DNA from: Spirochaetales bacterium
GTDB lineage: Bacteria > Spirochaetota > Spirochaetia > SZUA-6 > DRHE01
Direction of reading: 5' to 3'
Length of the DNA stretch: 64,000 nt
NCBI GenBank assembly: GCA_030604195.1
Contig: JAUVWI010000006.1
Span: 17,994-81,993, forward strand
In this document: positions 33,203 through 41,615 of the stretch, one piece after another
Numbering within the stretch: the stretch's first letter is position 1
Layout: each line of letters starts with the position of its first letter
Notes under the pieces: generated by a model
What the model was told of the DNA's origin: nothing
The model's input: the letters and a program-made list of their open reading frames with translations, nothing else
The model's database searches: none
Program-made: the position numbers and the translations under genes

Positions 33203-34623
33203 CTAAGGCGCCGGAAGCTGGATAACATCGGTTTTTCCGGATTTTAGCAGCGTAATTCCCACAAAGCCTCTGTTTTGATTTTTATTACTGATCTCTTGAT
33301 TTGCCTTATTCAGTATTGTCAGGTTGTTTTCCTCGATGCGCTGCCTCTCCTTTTTCCAACCGGCAAGCCTTTTCTTATTGATATTGATATTACGGCTGAT
33401 CTTCTTCCTTTTCACATATTCTTTACCCTCCCTGAACCCCAAATCGATCCCCAAAACAGCGCCAATAGTAATTCCAGCCACGGTACCGCCAATGGTACAC
33501 AAAACAGCGACTCTTACCTCCTCCCCTACTTCTGCTTCTGCTGCTTCAAAAACTCCAAAAGCTGCACCAAACAATCCCCCTGCAGCCGACATAACTACTA
33601 CACTTTCTCCAAAAGTATCCCAATTAAATTTACGTCTCTTGACCTCTTCCCATTCCTCAAGAGGTACCGGTTTCCCGGGAGGCGCCTGATAGCCCGCCAG
33701 GCCTTCAGCCGAGCCCAGTAAAGGAATAGCAGGATACGCGGTTACACTGTAAAGATTCTTTTCTTTGAAATTGTACTCGAGCCGGCCGTTCTGAACATCC
33801 AGTCTGTTCAGCCCGGCTGGTATTTTCTTCCATTCCAGCGGGGTTCTGCCCAGGTAAGAGCCATTCACTTTTATTTCTGCCACTCCCGAATAGTCTTCAT
33901 CCGTGTCTATTGCCAGATAGGCGTATCCGGGCTCAAACCTGATATTGTTTGATAGACATATCTCCGCTGTCTCGATCGATCTGACCACCCGGTTTTTGTT
34001 GAGAAAAAGTAGATATCGCTTTTTTCCCAATATCTTCAGGGCAGATGCCAGATGCTCTATCGCCTTTTGATCTTCATCGAAGCGGCTCTCTTCCATGAAA
34101 GCGATCATTTCCTCCAAAGCCCTGACAATAACCCCCGACTGAAAATATCTGTCTCCGCTTTCGAGATTTCCTTTAATGATTTTTTTATGGGTGTTGCTTA
34201 TCCGTTCCTTGATTATTCCCGGATGTTTTATAATAAAGGAACGATACCTCTCTTCCACGGATCTAAGAAAACTCTCAGCCCTGCGATAGCTTGCCAACTG
34301 TTGAAAGCCGTCCTTTTCCCTGTCAGCCTGATTGTTACCTTTCCTGCATAAGACGAAACTTCTGTGATCTCAATTTGTTTCGATTGATCAAGCTGAATCC
34401 GAATATTGATACTGTCCGCAAGAAAGGGTTTTATATGATAACCTATGTTCAGCAGCTTGTTGACTATTTCTTTTGAGTACCAATTGATCTCATCAGGATC
34501 GAAAGGGTTGCTCTCCGGCACTTCGGCCACTCCGATGGTTTTAAGCTCCCCTTCGGCCGTCCTCATACTGTACTGTGCGTCTATCCGGGCCTTCTGCGCG
34601 GAAGTAATAGTGATAATAGTCAA
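33203..34623 (-). pseudogene. Frameshifted PEGA-domain envelope protein
   Basis: Two overlapping frames encode one protein. 34623-34228 gives the N-terminal part (ARIDAQYSMRTAEGEL up to GKVTIRLTG); 34297-33203 continues with QQLASYRRAESFL. One missing base in the GGGAAAAGG run near 34312-34320 rejoins them as LTGEKDGFQQLASYRRAES. The second part has a PEGA domain (VAEIKVNGSYLGRTPLEWK, then KIPAGLNRLDV) and a glycine-rich membrane hairpin (MSAAGGLFGAAFGVF, then IGGTVAGITIGAVLGI). No signal peptide is found, and the 5' end is probably lost at the repeat boundary. A sequencing error in the short run cannot be excluded. Confidence 0.6.
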
Positions 34624-34683
34624 TCAAGAATCGTGCACGGAATCGAAAGATAGTATCAACTGTGGCTACCATTATTAATCATC

Positions 34684-34704
34684 CATCTAATCATCTTTCC
34701 TGCT
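34684..34704. repeat. 21-bp direct repeat, right copy
   Basis: Exact copy of 32319-32339, 2365 bases away, 46 bases upstream of tRNA-Cys. The pair brackets the toxin-antitoxin-like genes and the broken PEGA gene. Confidence 0.85.
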
Positions 34705-34750
34705 GGACAAATTGGTTCTTTTTTAGTAAATTACCATCATAATTTATCCA

Positions 34751-34822
34751 GGCGCCGTACCCAAGCGGTAAGGGGGAGGTCTGCAAAACCTTTATGCACC
34801 GGTTCGAATCCGGTCGGCGCCT
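34751..34822 (+). tRNA. tRNA-Cys (GCA)
   Basis: The cloverleaf folds fully: acceptor GGCGCCG (34751-34757) with CGGCGCC (34815-34821), D-stem CCC/GGG, anticodon loop CTGCAAA with anticodon GCA at 34783-34785, T-arm CCGG-TTCGAAT-CCGG. The discriminator base is T (34822), as expected for cysteine. CCA is not encoded. A T7 run follows, acting as terminator. Confidence 0.95.
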
Positions 34823-34829
34823 TTTTTTC

Positions 34830-35699
34830 TTAAAGATCAAAAAAGCTCATTAAAAAGCGTTCCACCCCCATCTCTTCATTTGAGAAAAGGGTCATTGCCC
34901 TGGCATAGGCAGCCACATCACTTTCAGCATTGCGCATAACCACCGGGAAGCCGACTCTCTTCAAGAGAGGAATATCATTCCGCCAGTCGCCAAAGAAGAG
35001 CATCTCGTCAATGGTTAAACCATACTCAGCCAGCAGACGGCTGCTTCCCCGGAACTTGGAAAGAGACCGCGAACGGAAGACTAAGTAAAACGATTCCTGG
35101 ATGGGCTGCGGAGAGAGAAAGCAGGCAATTTCCGGCTGCATCCGGTTGCAAAGGCTCTCTTTGACTTTCATCAAAGCCATTTCTTCCGGCCAGGGAATAA
35201 CTACATGGGTGGTTCTTTTAAGCGAAGCCTTCTCAGGGGGTGAATCGAGCTTTTCCGACCAATAACTATAATGTTTTTCCTCAACACCACTACGGAAAAA
35301 AATAACATCATCGTCAATAAGGAATAAAGGCAGAGAGGTACACTTTAAAACCGAGCGTACAAAATCCGCAGAGAGCAGGCTCCCCTCATCCCACAATACC
35401 CTGCCCCGGTCTTTAATTACCGCCCCATCCAGACACACCATGGGTACCTCTAATGCGGAGAAAGTTATATCGGTTAAATTCAGAGTCTTGCCGGTAACGG
35501 GGAAAAAGAGAATATTACGCTTTTCCATCCTGGCAAGAACATCAAAAAACCGGGCGGTCAGTTCTTTACTGGCGGGGAGCAGAGTGCCGTCAAGATCACT
35601 GCCCACTGCTTTGGGAACCGGGGTTTCTGTTAAAAAACAATCACTCGCCTTAAACAGGCTCGCCTTAAATAGGCTCTCCGGAGTGGTGCTGGAATTCAT
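34830..35699 (-). CDS. Cof-type HAD phosphatase (class IIB)
   Basis: A 289-residue HAD hydrolase with a large cap domain. Motif I is VGSDLDGTLLPASKE (~32-46), motif II FFPVTGKT, motif III around the Lys of SLSKFRGSSRLL, motif IV MLFFGDWRNDIPLLKRVGFPVVM (split, ~240-262). The substrate is probably a sugar phosphate or similar. The first residues contain a five-residue tandem repeat (LFKASLFKAS) from a 15-base duplication, so the true start may lie a little downstream. Its ATG overlaps the MFS stop (35696-35699), and the pair may handle one sugar. Confidence 0.86.
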   Translation of the reverse strand: MNSSTTPESLFKASLFKASDCFLTETPVPKAVGSDLDGTLLPASKELTARFFDVLARMEKRNILFFPVTGKTLNLTDITFSALEVPMVCLDGAVIKDRGRVLWDEGSLLSADFVRSVLKCTSLPLFLIDDDVIFFRSGVEEKHYSYWSEKLDSPPEKASLKRTTHVVIPWPEEMALMKVKESLCNRMQPEIACFLSPQPIQESFYLVFRSRSLSKFRGSSRLLAEYGLTIDEMLFFGDWRNDIPLLKRVGFPVVMRNAESDVAAYARAMTLFSNEEMGVERFLMSFFDL

Positions 35700-37018
35700 T
35701 CCAGATCGATATGGCGGCTTTTAAATTTTTCCTTTTCCGCTTCTTCCTCCGGAGAGAGGGCCTCTCCCTTTTTAACGCCAACCATCATCAGCAGTGCGAA
35801 AAGGAAAAAAACAATCGAATAGGGAAAAAGCGAGATCATGCCAAAGCGATCGGTTACAAATCCTGCCAGGGGAGGTGAAACCATCTGTCCCAGGGAGGAG
35901 AAGAAGTAATAGAGACCGGTATAGGTCCCTATCCTGGCAGCGCTGGCCAGCTCCCAGACAATTGTAATGGAGTTGACGTTGATAAAGGCCCAGGCAATCC
36001 CGGCCAATGAAAAGAGCAGATAGAGCAGAGGAATTGATCGTACAAAGAATACTACGCAGAGAACCAGAATAAAGAGAACAAGCCCGATAAATATAGTCTT
36101 TCTGCGTCCCAGGCGGGTACCGATAAAGCCGGCCGGCAGAGCAGAAATCACAAAAAAGAGGGAAATCGAGGTTAAAATACGGGCGGCTGCACTCTCTTTA
36201 ATAGCCAGAACCTTCACACCATAGGTCGTAAACCAGGTTTCCATGGAGTTGAATGCGGCAAACCAGAAAAAGATGGCAGCCATAATAAAGAGTACGGACC
36301 ATTCTTTTTCCCGGAATATATCTTTTACTGAATTAATGATACCTGGTTCCTTTCCCTTTTTTTCCGGTTTGACTGACCGCGGTTCACGAATAAAGATTAA
36401 AAGAACGATCAGCGCCAGGACCATTACGCCGGCTGCGGTTACAAAGGGAATGGGAACGCCCAGATCATAGAGAAAACTGCCCACCAGATAGGCCAGTATG
36501 GAACCGACACCGCCCATTAAATTGATAACACCATTAGCCTTACTGCGGAATCTCGAGGGAGTAACATCCGGCATCAGAGAGACCACGGGCGCCCGGTAGA
36601 GCGCCATGGCAATATTAAAGAGCATGATAATAATAAAGAGGGGAAGCAATCCCGATGCAAGCTGCAGCCTGCCGATAAGCGGCAGGGTAAGTTCAACCGC
36701 AGTCCCGGCCGGCCGATCCCGGAAATAGGGAATCAGCATAAAAAAGAGAGCTGCCAGGGGAATACCCAGCGCTATGTAGGGCATTCTCCGCCCCAGCCTG
36801 GTATTGGTTTTATCACTCAAGGCCCCTATCAAGGGCTGGATAATAATCGCCGCCCAGTTATCTACGGTCATAATAAAACCGATAATCATGGCGCTGCTTA
36901 TGTATTTCCCTAAGAAAATAGGCACATAGGCATTATAAAGAGCCCAGCACATGGCAGTGGTAAAAAAACCCAGTCCGATTACAAAGGTTTTTCCATAGTT
37001 CAGGCGGTCTATTTTCAT
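35696..37018 (-). CDS. MFS transporter, SLC45/GPH-like
   Basis: A 440-residue inner-membrane protein with about 12 spans. The loop after span 2 reads LIGALSDKTNTRLGRRMPYIALG (split), the D-x(5-6)-GRRxP signature of sucrose/SLC45-type and glycoside-pentoside symporters; the repeat in the second half is GTRLGRRKTIFIG. A conserved Asp in MTVDNWAAIIIQP lies in span 2. A proton- or cation-coupled sugar substrate is likely. It is divergent from the cNMP-binding gene, with a TAGGA/TCCTA palindrome in the 130-base intergenic region. Confidence 0.86.
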   Translation of the reverse strand: MKIDRLNYGKTFVIGLGFFTTAMCWALYNAYVPIFLGKYISSAMIIGFIMTVDNWAAIIIQPLIGALSDKTNTRLGRRMPYIALGIPLAALFFMLIPYFRDRPAGTAVELTLPLIGRLQLASGLLPLFIIIMLFNIAMALYRAPVVSLMPDVTPSRFRSKANGVINLMGGVGSILAYLVGSFLYDLGVPIPFVTAAGVMVLALIVLLIFIREPRSVKPEKKGKEPGIINSVKDIFREKEWSVLFIMAAIFFWFAAFNSMETWFTTYGVKVLAIKESAAARILTSISLFFVISALPAGFIGTRLGRRKTIFIGLVLFILVLCVVFFVRSIPLLYLLFSLAGIAWAFINVNSITIVWELASAARIGTYTGLYYFFSSLGQMVSPPLAGFVTDRFGMISLFPYSIVFFLFALLMMVGVKKGEALSPEEEAEKEKFKSRHIDLE

Positions 37019-37066
37019 GAATTTCCTCTTGGATCATCCTACCTGAAAGAGATTTTATAAGTCAAG

Positions 37067-37082
37067 GTAGGAATTATCCTAC
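37067..37082. promoter_or_regulatory. Operator-like palindrome between divergent genes
   Basis: GTAGGAATTATCCTAC has perfect 6-base arms. A third half-site TCCTACC occurs at 37037-37043, paired with GGTAGGA at 37066-37072. It lies 6 bases upstream of the -35 of the cNMP gene promoter and in front of the MFS gene, so one protein could control both. Confidence 0.5.
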
Positions 37083-37088
37083 TTAACA

Positions 37089-37117
37089 TTGACAATACCT
37101 TTCCCGATTTATATACT
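37089..37117 (+). promoter_or_regulatory. Promoter of the cNMP-binding protein gene
   Basis: TTGACA (37089-37094), 17-base spacer, TATACT (37112-37117). It is close to consensus. Because it occupies the first codons of the longest possible reading frame, it shows that translation starts downstream. Confidence 0.75.
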
Positions 37118-37151
37118 AGCATTAATTTTACCTGTTCTGTTAGGGAATTAC

Positions 37152-38372
37152 ATGGCGAATCCGCTTCAGCTCTCTATTGTTAACTTCAGAAAAAACTCAT
37201 ATATCATCATTGAGGGTAAACAGCATGCCACAAACTTCTATATTATACGCAGCGGAAAAGTGCAGATAAGCAAAGAGGTTGAGGTAGTAGAGGAAGAAGG
37301 GGGCAATATTTTGGGTCCCGGAGATTTTTTCGGAGTTGTTTCCACCATGTCATCTCACAGCCATATTGAAACCGCAATGGCTCTTACGGATGTCTCGATG
37401 ATCTCAGTACAGAGAGATCAATACGATCAGCTCATTGAACGTAACACCCCGATTGCTATGAAGATCATCCAGGCTTTCTCCCGGAGAATGCGCTATCTTG
37501 ACGACGCCATGACCAGGCTCGCCTTTAAGAGCACTGCCAAGGAAGATACCTCACATCTCTTCAAGGTAGCTGAATATTATGCCCGGCAGAGCCAGTACAA
37601 CCAGGCTTATTACGCCTACTACCGCTATATTCAGTACTGTCCGCAGGGCGCGCAGGTAAATATTGCCAAAGAAAGAATGGCTAAAATACACCCCTATGCC
37701 AGGGCTGTCTATCTTGACAAGAGTAAGGCCGAATTCAACCGCGTTTATCCCAAAAACACCATGATCTGCAGTGAGGGTGAACCGGGGGACGAACTCTTTA
37801 TTATTCAGAAAGGCAGTGTCAAGATTACCAAGATAGTAGAGGATAATGAAGTACTCTTAGCTATACTTAAAGGCGGTGACATTTTCGGCGAGATGGCATT
37901 GCTGGAAAATAAACCGCGGGCTGCCACAGTAATTGCTCATGAAGACGTTCATGTTATGGCTGTTAACCGCGCTAATTTCGCCCGCATGGTACAGAGTCAG
38001 CCTCAGTTAATTACCCGCCTTACCACGCTGCTGGCTGAACGTATATGGATGATCTACCGGCAACTCTCCAACACGATTATGGAAAATCCCCTGGGGAGGT
38101 TATATGACCGGTTATGGCTGGAGCTGGAAAAGAACCGAATACAAGCCGACAAAGGCACTCCCTATACCTTTGAATTCGGCCCCAAGGTACTGATCAATAT
38201 GGTAGGTTTGCCTGCCGACCAGGGCAACGCCCTGACACGTAAGCTTTTCGACAATAAAAAAATCAAGATAGTTGATGACCACATCTTTGTTTCAGATAGT
38301 GAAGAGATCAAAAAGCAGGCTGAGTATCACCGTAAAATGGAAAGAATCCAGAAAGCCAGACAGGGCAAATAG
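37152..38372 (+). CDS. Protein with two cyclic-nucleotide-binding domains
   Basis: A 406-residue cytoplasmic protein. Domain 1 (~residues 5-115: NSYIIIEGKQHATNFYIIRSG, GPGDFFGVVSTMSS) and domain 2 (~205-315: NTMICSEGEPGDELFIIQKG, GGDIFGEMALLENKPRAATV) are cNMP/CRP folds. Domain 2 keeps the phosphate-binding GEMALLxxxPRAAT motif; in domain 1 it is degenerate (GVVSTMSSHSHIETA). A helical TPR-like linker lies between (HLFKVAEYYARQSQYNQAYY). The C-terminal ~90 residues may be a winged helix. The start is ATG 37152 behind TTAGGG, downstream of its promoter. Probably a sensor or regulator; no target is known. Confidence 0.8.
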   Translation: MANPLQLSIVNFRKNSYIIIEGKQHATNFYIIRSGKVQISKEVEVVEEEGGNILGPGDFFGVVSTMSSHSHIETAMALTDVSMISVQRDQYDQLIERNTPIAMKIIQAFSRRMRYLDDAMTRLAFKSTAKEDTSHLFKVAEYYARQSQYNQAYYAYYRYIQYCPQGAQVNIAKERMAKIHPYARAVYLDKSKAEFNRVYPKNTMICSEGEPGDELFIIQKGSVKITKIVEDNEVLLAILKGGDIFGEMALLENKPRAATVIAHEDVHVMAVNRANFARMVQSQPQLITRLTTLLAERIWMIYRQLSNTIMENPLGRLYDRLWLELEKNRIQADKGTPYTFEFGPKVLINMVGLPADQGNALTRKLFDNKKIKIVDDHIFVSDSEEIKKQAEYHRKMERIQKARQGK

Positions 38373-38378
38373 TTTTTC

Positions 38379-40070
38379 TTAATAAATTCCCTGAATATAA
38401 ATATCCGACCAATTCGAACTGTAGCTGTGCAGGTTTCCTGTTGCTTCTTCGTGCAGGTTCTGCAGGCTTGGCACATCGAGCCGATAGACCGCCCTGCCGT
38501 CCGCTTTCATCTGTTTAAGATTTACCAGCCCTTTGGCAAAGGCTATATGGGCGAAATCGAGATTGCCGAAATAATATTCACGCGGGGTTACGCTTTCCGC
38601 CAGGTCTACCGGCAACTCAAAATTCTGCTCTTTTGATTTATCACCTAAAAACGGGTCCACCGGCAACCAGCCGATATTTTCAATATAGCACTCCGCCCAA
38701 TAATGCTTGCTGCTTTTCCGGTTTCTGCCAATAATATAGCCTGCCACCGGCCTGGTGGGGATACCGGCGCTCCGGCTTAAAGCGCAGAAGAGGATTGAAT
38801 AGATATAGGAATCACCCTCTTTACTATCGATAGCCTTAATGACATCCCTCTCCTCCGGATTTTCAATAAACGATAAGCGCGCTAAAACCCACCGGTAGAT
38901 AGTCCGCGCCTGAAAATAGGGGGTTTTTATGTTTCCGATTATCGCCCTGCTCAGCTTAATTATTCGTTCATCCGCCGAAGGCACTAACATATCCGGGGCG
39001 GTATACTTTTTATAGAGCCGCCGGTTCTGGTCATAGCTTCGGGAAAGATTGTCCGTATTGACCTTAGTGGCTACGGAATAACGGTCAAACATGATATCCT
39101 GAACGACCCGGTAATTCCGTCCGTTCTCCAGCTCGCTTAATAGAAAAAGCCTGGTCGTGTTTACCTGGTCAAAGAGAGCTTCAGGCTCCTGGGCTACTAA
39201 TTGTATTTCCCGCTGCTCCGGTGACTCGATGACCTGGGGGAGCCACAGGTAGAGGCTATTTTCCGCTTCACTGACAATATTATCTATTTCAACATAATAC
39301 TTCAGATGGTAGGTCCGCTTATCGGGAAAAAGCTTGGTTCCCGATTCACCCTCCACCTCAAAGTAAAGGGCATTGCTTTGACCCTTATCAGTGATCACTA
39401 AAAGCTGACCTGAGGAAGCGCCGTCAGGCACCCGCACCCTGATTTCATGATCGCTCCAATCTTCATAGTCCTGATCATAATCCCAGGCGGGTATCAGGGT
39501 TGCCAACTCCTCCTGGTGGTAATCGCTCAGCTCATCACCCGAGATCCAGGTGAAAAAAACCCTGGAATCGCCTCTGTTCAGCCCGAAATTCATACCTTCC
39601 ACGATTTGAAGATTACCAATCTCTCCCCTGGCCAGGCTTAAAGCACGTATATAAGGTTCCCCTGCTTTTCTCGGTCCCGAGAGCAGCTTGGGAATTTGTT
39701 CACGGTTGGTAAAGAGATATCTCCTGCTCTTGCCGTTCCTGGTGACAACCTGAACTAATCCTGAGTTAATTTCTTCAGGGATCCTCAAGCTGATAGTCGA
39801 ATCCGTCCATTCAAGGTAGCTGGAAGAAACCGGAGGGTAGCCGGATATTCTTACCTCGCCACCGTTACGGCTCGCCCCAAAATACCTCCCCCTTATTACC
39901 ATAACTTCTCCCGGAGCGCCGATTTTCGGAGTAATGGCCTCTATTACCGGAGGCCTCCCCGTTACCCGTGAACTCAATAATAGAATGGCAATAAGCAGCA
40001 AAAACACACCTGATAGAATAAATTCCTGCCTGCCAAAGGTTTTTTTAGAGGATTTGTCTTTCACTTTCAT
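38379..40070 (-). CDS. Transglutaminase-like protein with TIG domains, Ser at nucleophile position
   Basis: A 563-residue protein with one N-terminal membrane anchor (EFILSGVFLLLIAILLLS) and the rest outside. Two IPT/TIG folds follow: ITPKIGAPGEVMVIRGRYFG (~48-67) and the region ending SDHEIRVRVPDGASSGQLLV. The transglutaminase-like core is at ~425-500: SILFCALSRSAGIPTRPVAGY, KHYWAECYIENIGWLPVDP. His and Asp of the triad are present, but alignment of the LFxALxRxAGIPxR block puts Ser (GDSYIYS) where the catalytic Cys should be. It may be inactive or act differently. Last gene of the sigma-factor operon; starts next to the upstream stop. Confidence 0.82.
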   Translation of the reverse strand: MKVKDKSSKKTFGRQEFILSGVFLLLIAILLLSSRVTGRPPVIEAITPKIGAPGEVMVIRGRYFGASRNGGEVRISGYPPVSSSYLEWTDSTISLRIPEEINSGLVQVVTRNGKSRRYLFTNREQIPKLLSGPRKAGEPYIRALSLARGEIGNLQIVEGMNFGLNRGDSRVFFTWISGDELSDYHQEELATLIPAWDYDQDYEDWSDHEIRVRVPDGASSGQLLVITDKGQSNALYFEVEGESGTKLFPDKRTYHLKYYVEIDNIVSEAENSLYLWLPQVIESPEQREIQLVAQEPEALFDQVNTTRLFLLSELENGRNYRVVQDIMFDRYSVATKVNTDNLSRSYDQNRRLYKKYTAPDMLVPSADERIIKLSRAIIGNIKTPYFQARTIYRWVLARLSFIENPEERDVIKAIDSKEGDSYIYSILFCALSRSAGIPTRPVAGYIIGRNRKSSKHYWAECYIENIGWLPVDPFLGDKSKEQNFELPVDLAESVTPREYYFGNLDFAHIAFAKGLVNLKQMKADGRAVYRLDVPSLQNLHEEATGNLHSYSSNWSDIYIQGIY

Positions 40071-40562
40071 TTAATCGGCTGATTTCTCCAGCAGGTCCTT
40101 ATATGAAAGGATCTCAATCTCCAGCTGGATATTAAAACTTTTGGGTAATCTTTTAGAAACACCCAGGGGGAAAAACAGGACCTTTTCACCCAGAGAAATG
40201 GGAATACTCTTTACAGTGCTTAGATATTTTACCTCACTCTCGGCCATTTCCGAGAGCAGAACCTCTCCCTGAGCCACCAGCAGCAGCTTGCCGTTTTCCT
40301 GCCAGTAGGGAGTAAGCACAACGAAAATGCGAATATTTTCTCCAAGTAATTTAACCGCAATAGATCTTCCGGGAATTGTCAATTTACTGCTCTGCATGTT
40401 CCATTCCTGCTCTGCACCCGGGGGGAGCACTGTGGCAATAATATTCAACTGTAAAGCTTTATCCAAAATCGGACGGAGAGCTTCCTCCAGTTCGATCTCC
40501 TGGGCATTGCCTCTGAAAATAGCCATAACTAACAAAATCAGGACGGAAATTCGCTTTACCAT
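40071..40562 (-). CDS. Secreted protein of unknown function, 163 aa
   Basis: A short exported protein: signal peptide KRISVLILLVMAIFRGNAQ with a probable cut after NAQ, then a beta-rich domain with SKLTIPGRSIAVKLLGENIRIFVVL and SLGEKVLFFPLGV. No catalytic motif or family is recognised. It overlaps the anti-sigma gene by 7 bases and ends one base before the transglutaminase-like gene, so the products are made together and may act together in the envelope. Confidence 0.72.
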   Translation of the reverse strand: MVKRISVLILLVMAIFRGNAQEIELEEALRPILDKALQLNIIATVLPPGAEQEWNMQSSKLTIPGRSIAVKLLGENIRIFVVLTPYWQENGKLLLVAQGEVLLSEMAESEVKYLSTVKSIPISLGEKVLFFPLGVSKRLPKSFNIQLEIEILSYKDLLEKSAD

Positions 40563-41107
40563 GGCTTATCCCGCTTATACTCCGCTGCCCGGAACATTTC
40601 CGCCTCGCCAACCACAAAAAATTTCGGCTCTTTGGGCAGCTGAATAATAATTTCCTGCCTGCTGCCGTTCAACTCCAGAGATTTCAGAATACGTTCCAGA
40701 TCATCAATGGGAGCTGTAACCAATACTTCCGAGCTGCCTGAAGGCTGGGTGCGAATGCTCATAATGCGGTAATCAGTACGCAATGACAGAAGCAGAGTGG
40801 AAAAGCCCAAAATTATCATCAGCAGAACTGCCGCTGCCGCCGCAGGCAGGGGTAGCGCAACCCGCCTTCTCCAAAAGGACACCTGCTGCCTGCTAATGAG
40901 TCCGGCCAGATAGGAGCGGCCTCTTTCCTGGGAATCGCGAAAATCAGGAGCAGCTTCTAAAGCAAGCTGTTCCCTGGTAAAGATCATTTCATCTAATTTA
41001 TGCTTACAGGAAAGACAGAGGGTTAAATGCTCTTCAATTACTTTCTTCCATGGACCCTCTACCTCGTTATCCAGGTATGCGGAAAGAGTTTCACCGCCAG
41101 GACACAT
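40556..41107 (-). CDS. Zinc-finger anti-sigma factor
   Basis: A membrane-anchored anti-sigma factor. The N-terminal zinc domain has CPGGETLSAYLDNEVEG and HLTLCLSC, i.e. H-x3-C-x2-C, which captures ECF sigma factors. A span (PLPAAAAAVLLMIILGFSTLLL) follows near residue 90-110, with a ~70-residue outer domain. The start is put at ATG 41107, nine bases after GAGG; a longer frame starting at 41200 runs inside the sigma gene and gives no recognisable sequence. It overlaps the sigma gene by 17 bases, as expected for a sigma/anti-sigma pair. Confidence 0.85.
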   Translation of the reverse strand: MCPGGETLSAYLDNEVEGPWKKVIEEHLTLCLSCKHKLDEMIFTREQLALEAAPDFRDSQERGRSYLAGLISRQQVSFWRRRVALPLPAAAAAVLLMIILGFSTLLLSLRTDYRIMSIRTQPSGSSEVLVTAPIDDLERILKSLELNGSRQEIIIQLPKEPKFFVVGEAEMFRAAEYKRDKPW

Positions 41108-41615
41108 GCTCTGTTTCCTCTTTAAGTATTTGCGCCAGACGCTGCCGCGCCCTAAAAACCCTGATCTTGACATTTCCCTCACTGATACCAAGTATGGCAC
41201 CGATTTCTTTATAGTTCAAGCCTGCGTACTCCTTTAAAACAACTGCCATGCGCAAACGATACGGAATTTTATCTAAAGCTCGCTGAATACGTTTTATTGT
41301 TTCTTGCTTAATATATTCATGCTCACTGGAAGCTGCTGCAAGAGGGACTGTCTTTTTGAATTTCTCAAAGGCTTTCCTTTGCCTGGATTTCTTTTTCTCA
41401 TAATTGAGGGAAATATTTTTAACCACGCGGATCAGCCAGTATTTGGTTTGATTAATATCCGGCAGCGGTTTTTTCCTCTCAAAATATTTAATAAAGGCTT
41501 CATGGCAGAGATCCTCAGCCTGCTCCGCATCTCCGGTAATATGATAGGCCAGTTTATGGATTAATGGGTAAAGGGTTTCATATGCCTCTTCGAAAAGTAC
41601 CTGATCGATTTTCAC
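41091..41615 (-). CDS. ECF-type RNA polymerase sigma factor
   Basis: A ~174-residue group IV sigma factor. Region 2 covers LYPLIHKLAYHITGDAEQAEDLCHEAFIKYFE (split) with WLIRVVKNISLNYEKKK; region 4 covers IPYRLRMAVVLKEYAGLNYKEIGAILGISEGNVKIRVFRARQRL (split), the helix-turn-helix that reads the -35. The start is taken as GTG 41615, which overlaps the cysS stop as GTGA; a GTG at 41636 is also in frame. Activity should be held by the anti-sigma factor encoded next. Targets are unknown, but the envelope genes in the operon are natural candidates. Confidence 0.9.
   Translation of the reverse strand: MKIDQVLFEEAYETLYPLIHKLAYHITGDAEQAEDLCHEAFIKYFERKKPLPDINQTKYWLIRVVKNISLNYEKKKSRQRKAFEKFKKTVPLAAASSEHEYIKQETIKRIQRALDKIPYRLRMAVVLKEYAGLNYKEIGAILGISEGNVKIRVFRARQRLAQILKEETEHVSWR

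Noticed and set aside
37089..37151. N-terminal 21 codons of the cNMP-binding protein from TTG 37089
   Set aside because: These bases hold a near-consensus -35/-10 pair, so they lie upstream of or at the transcript start.
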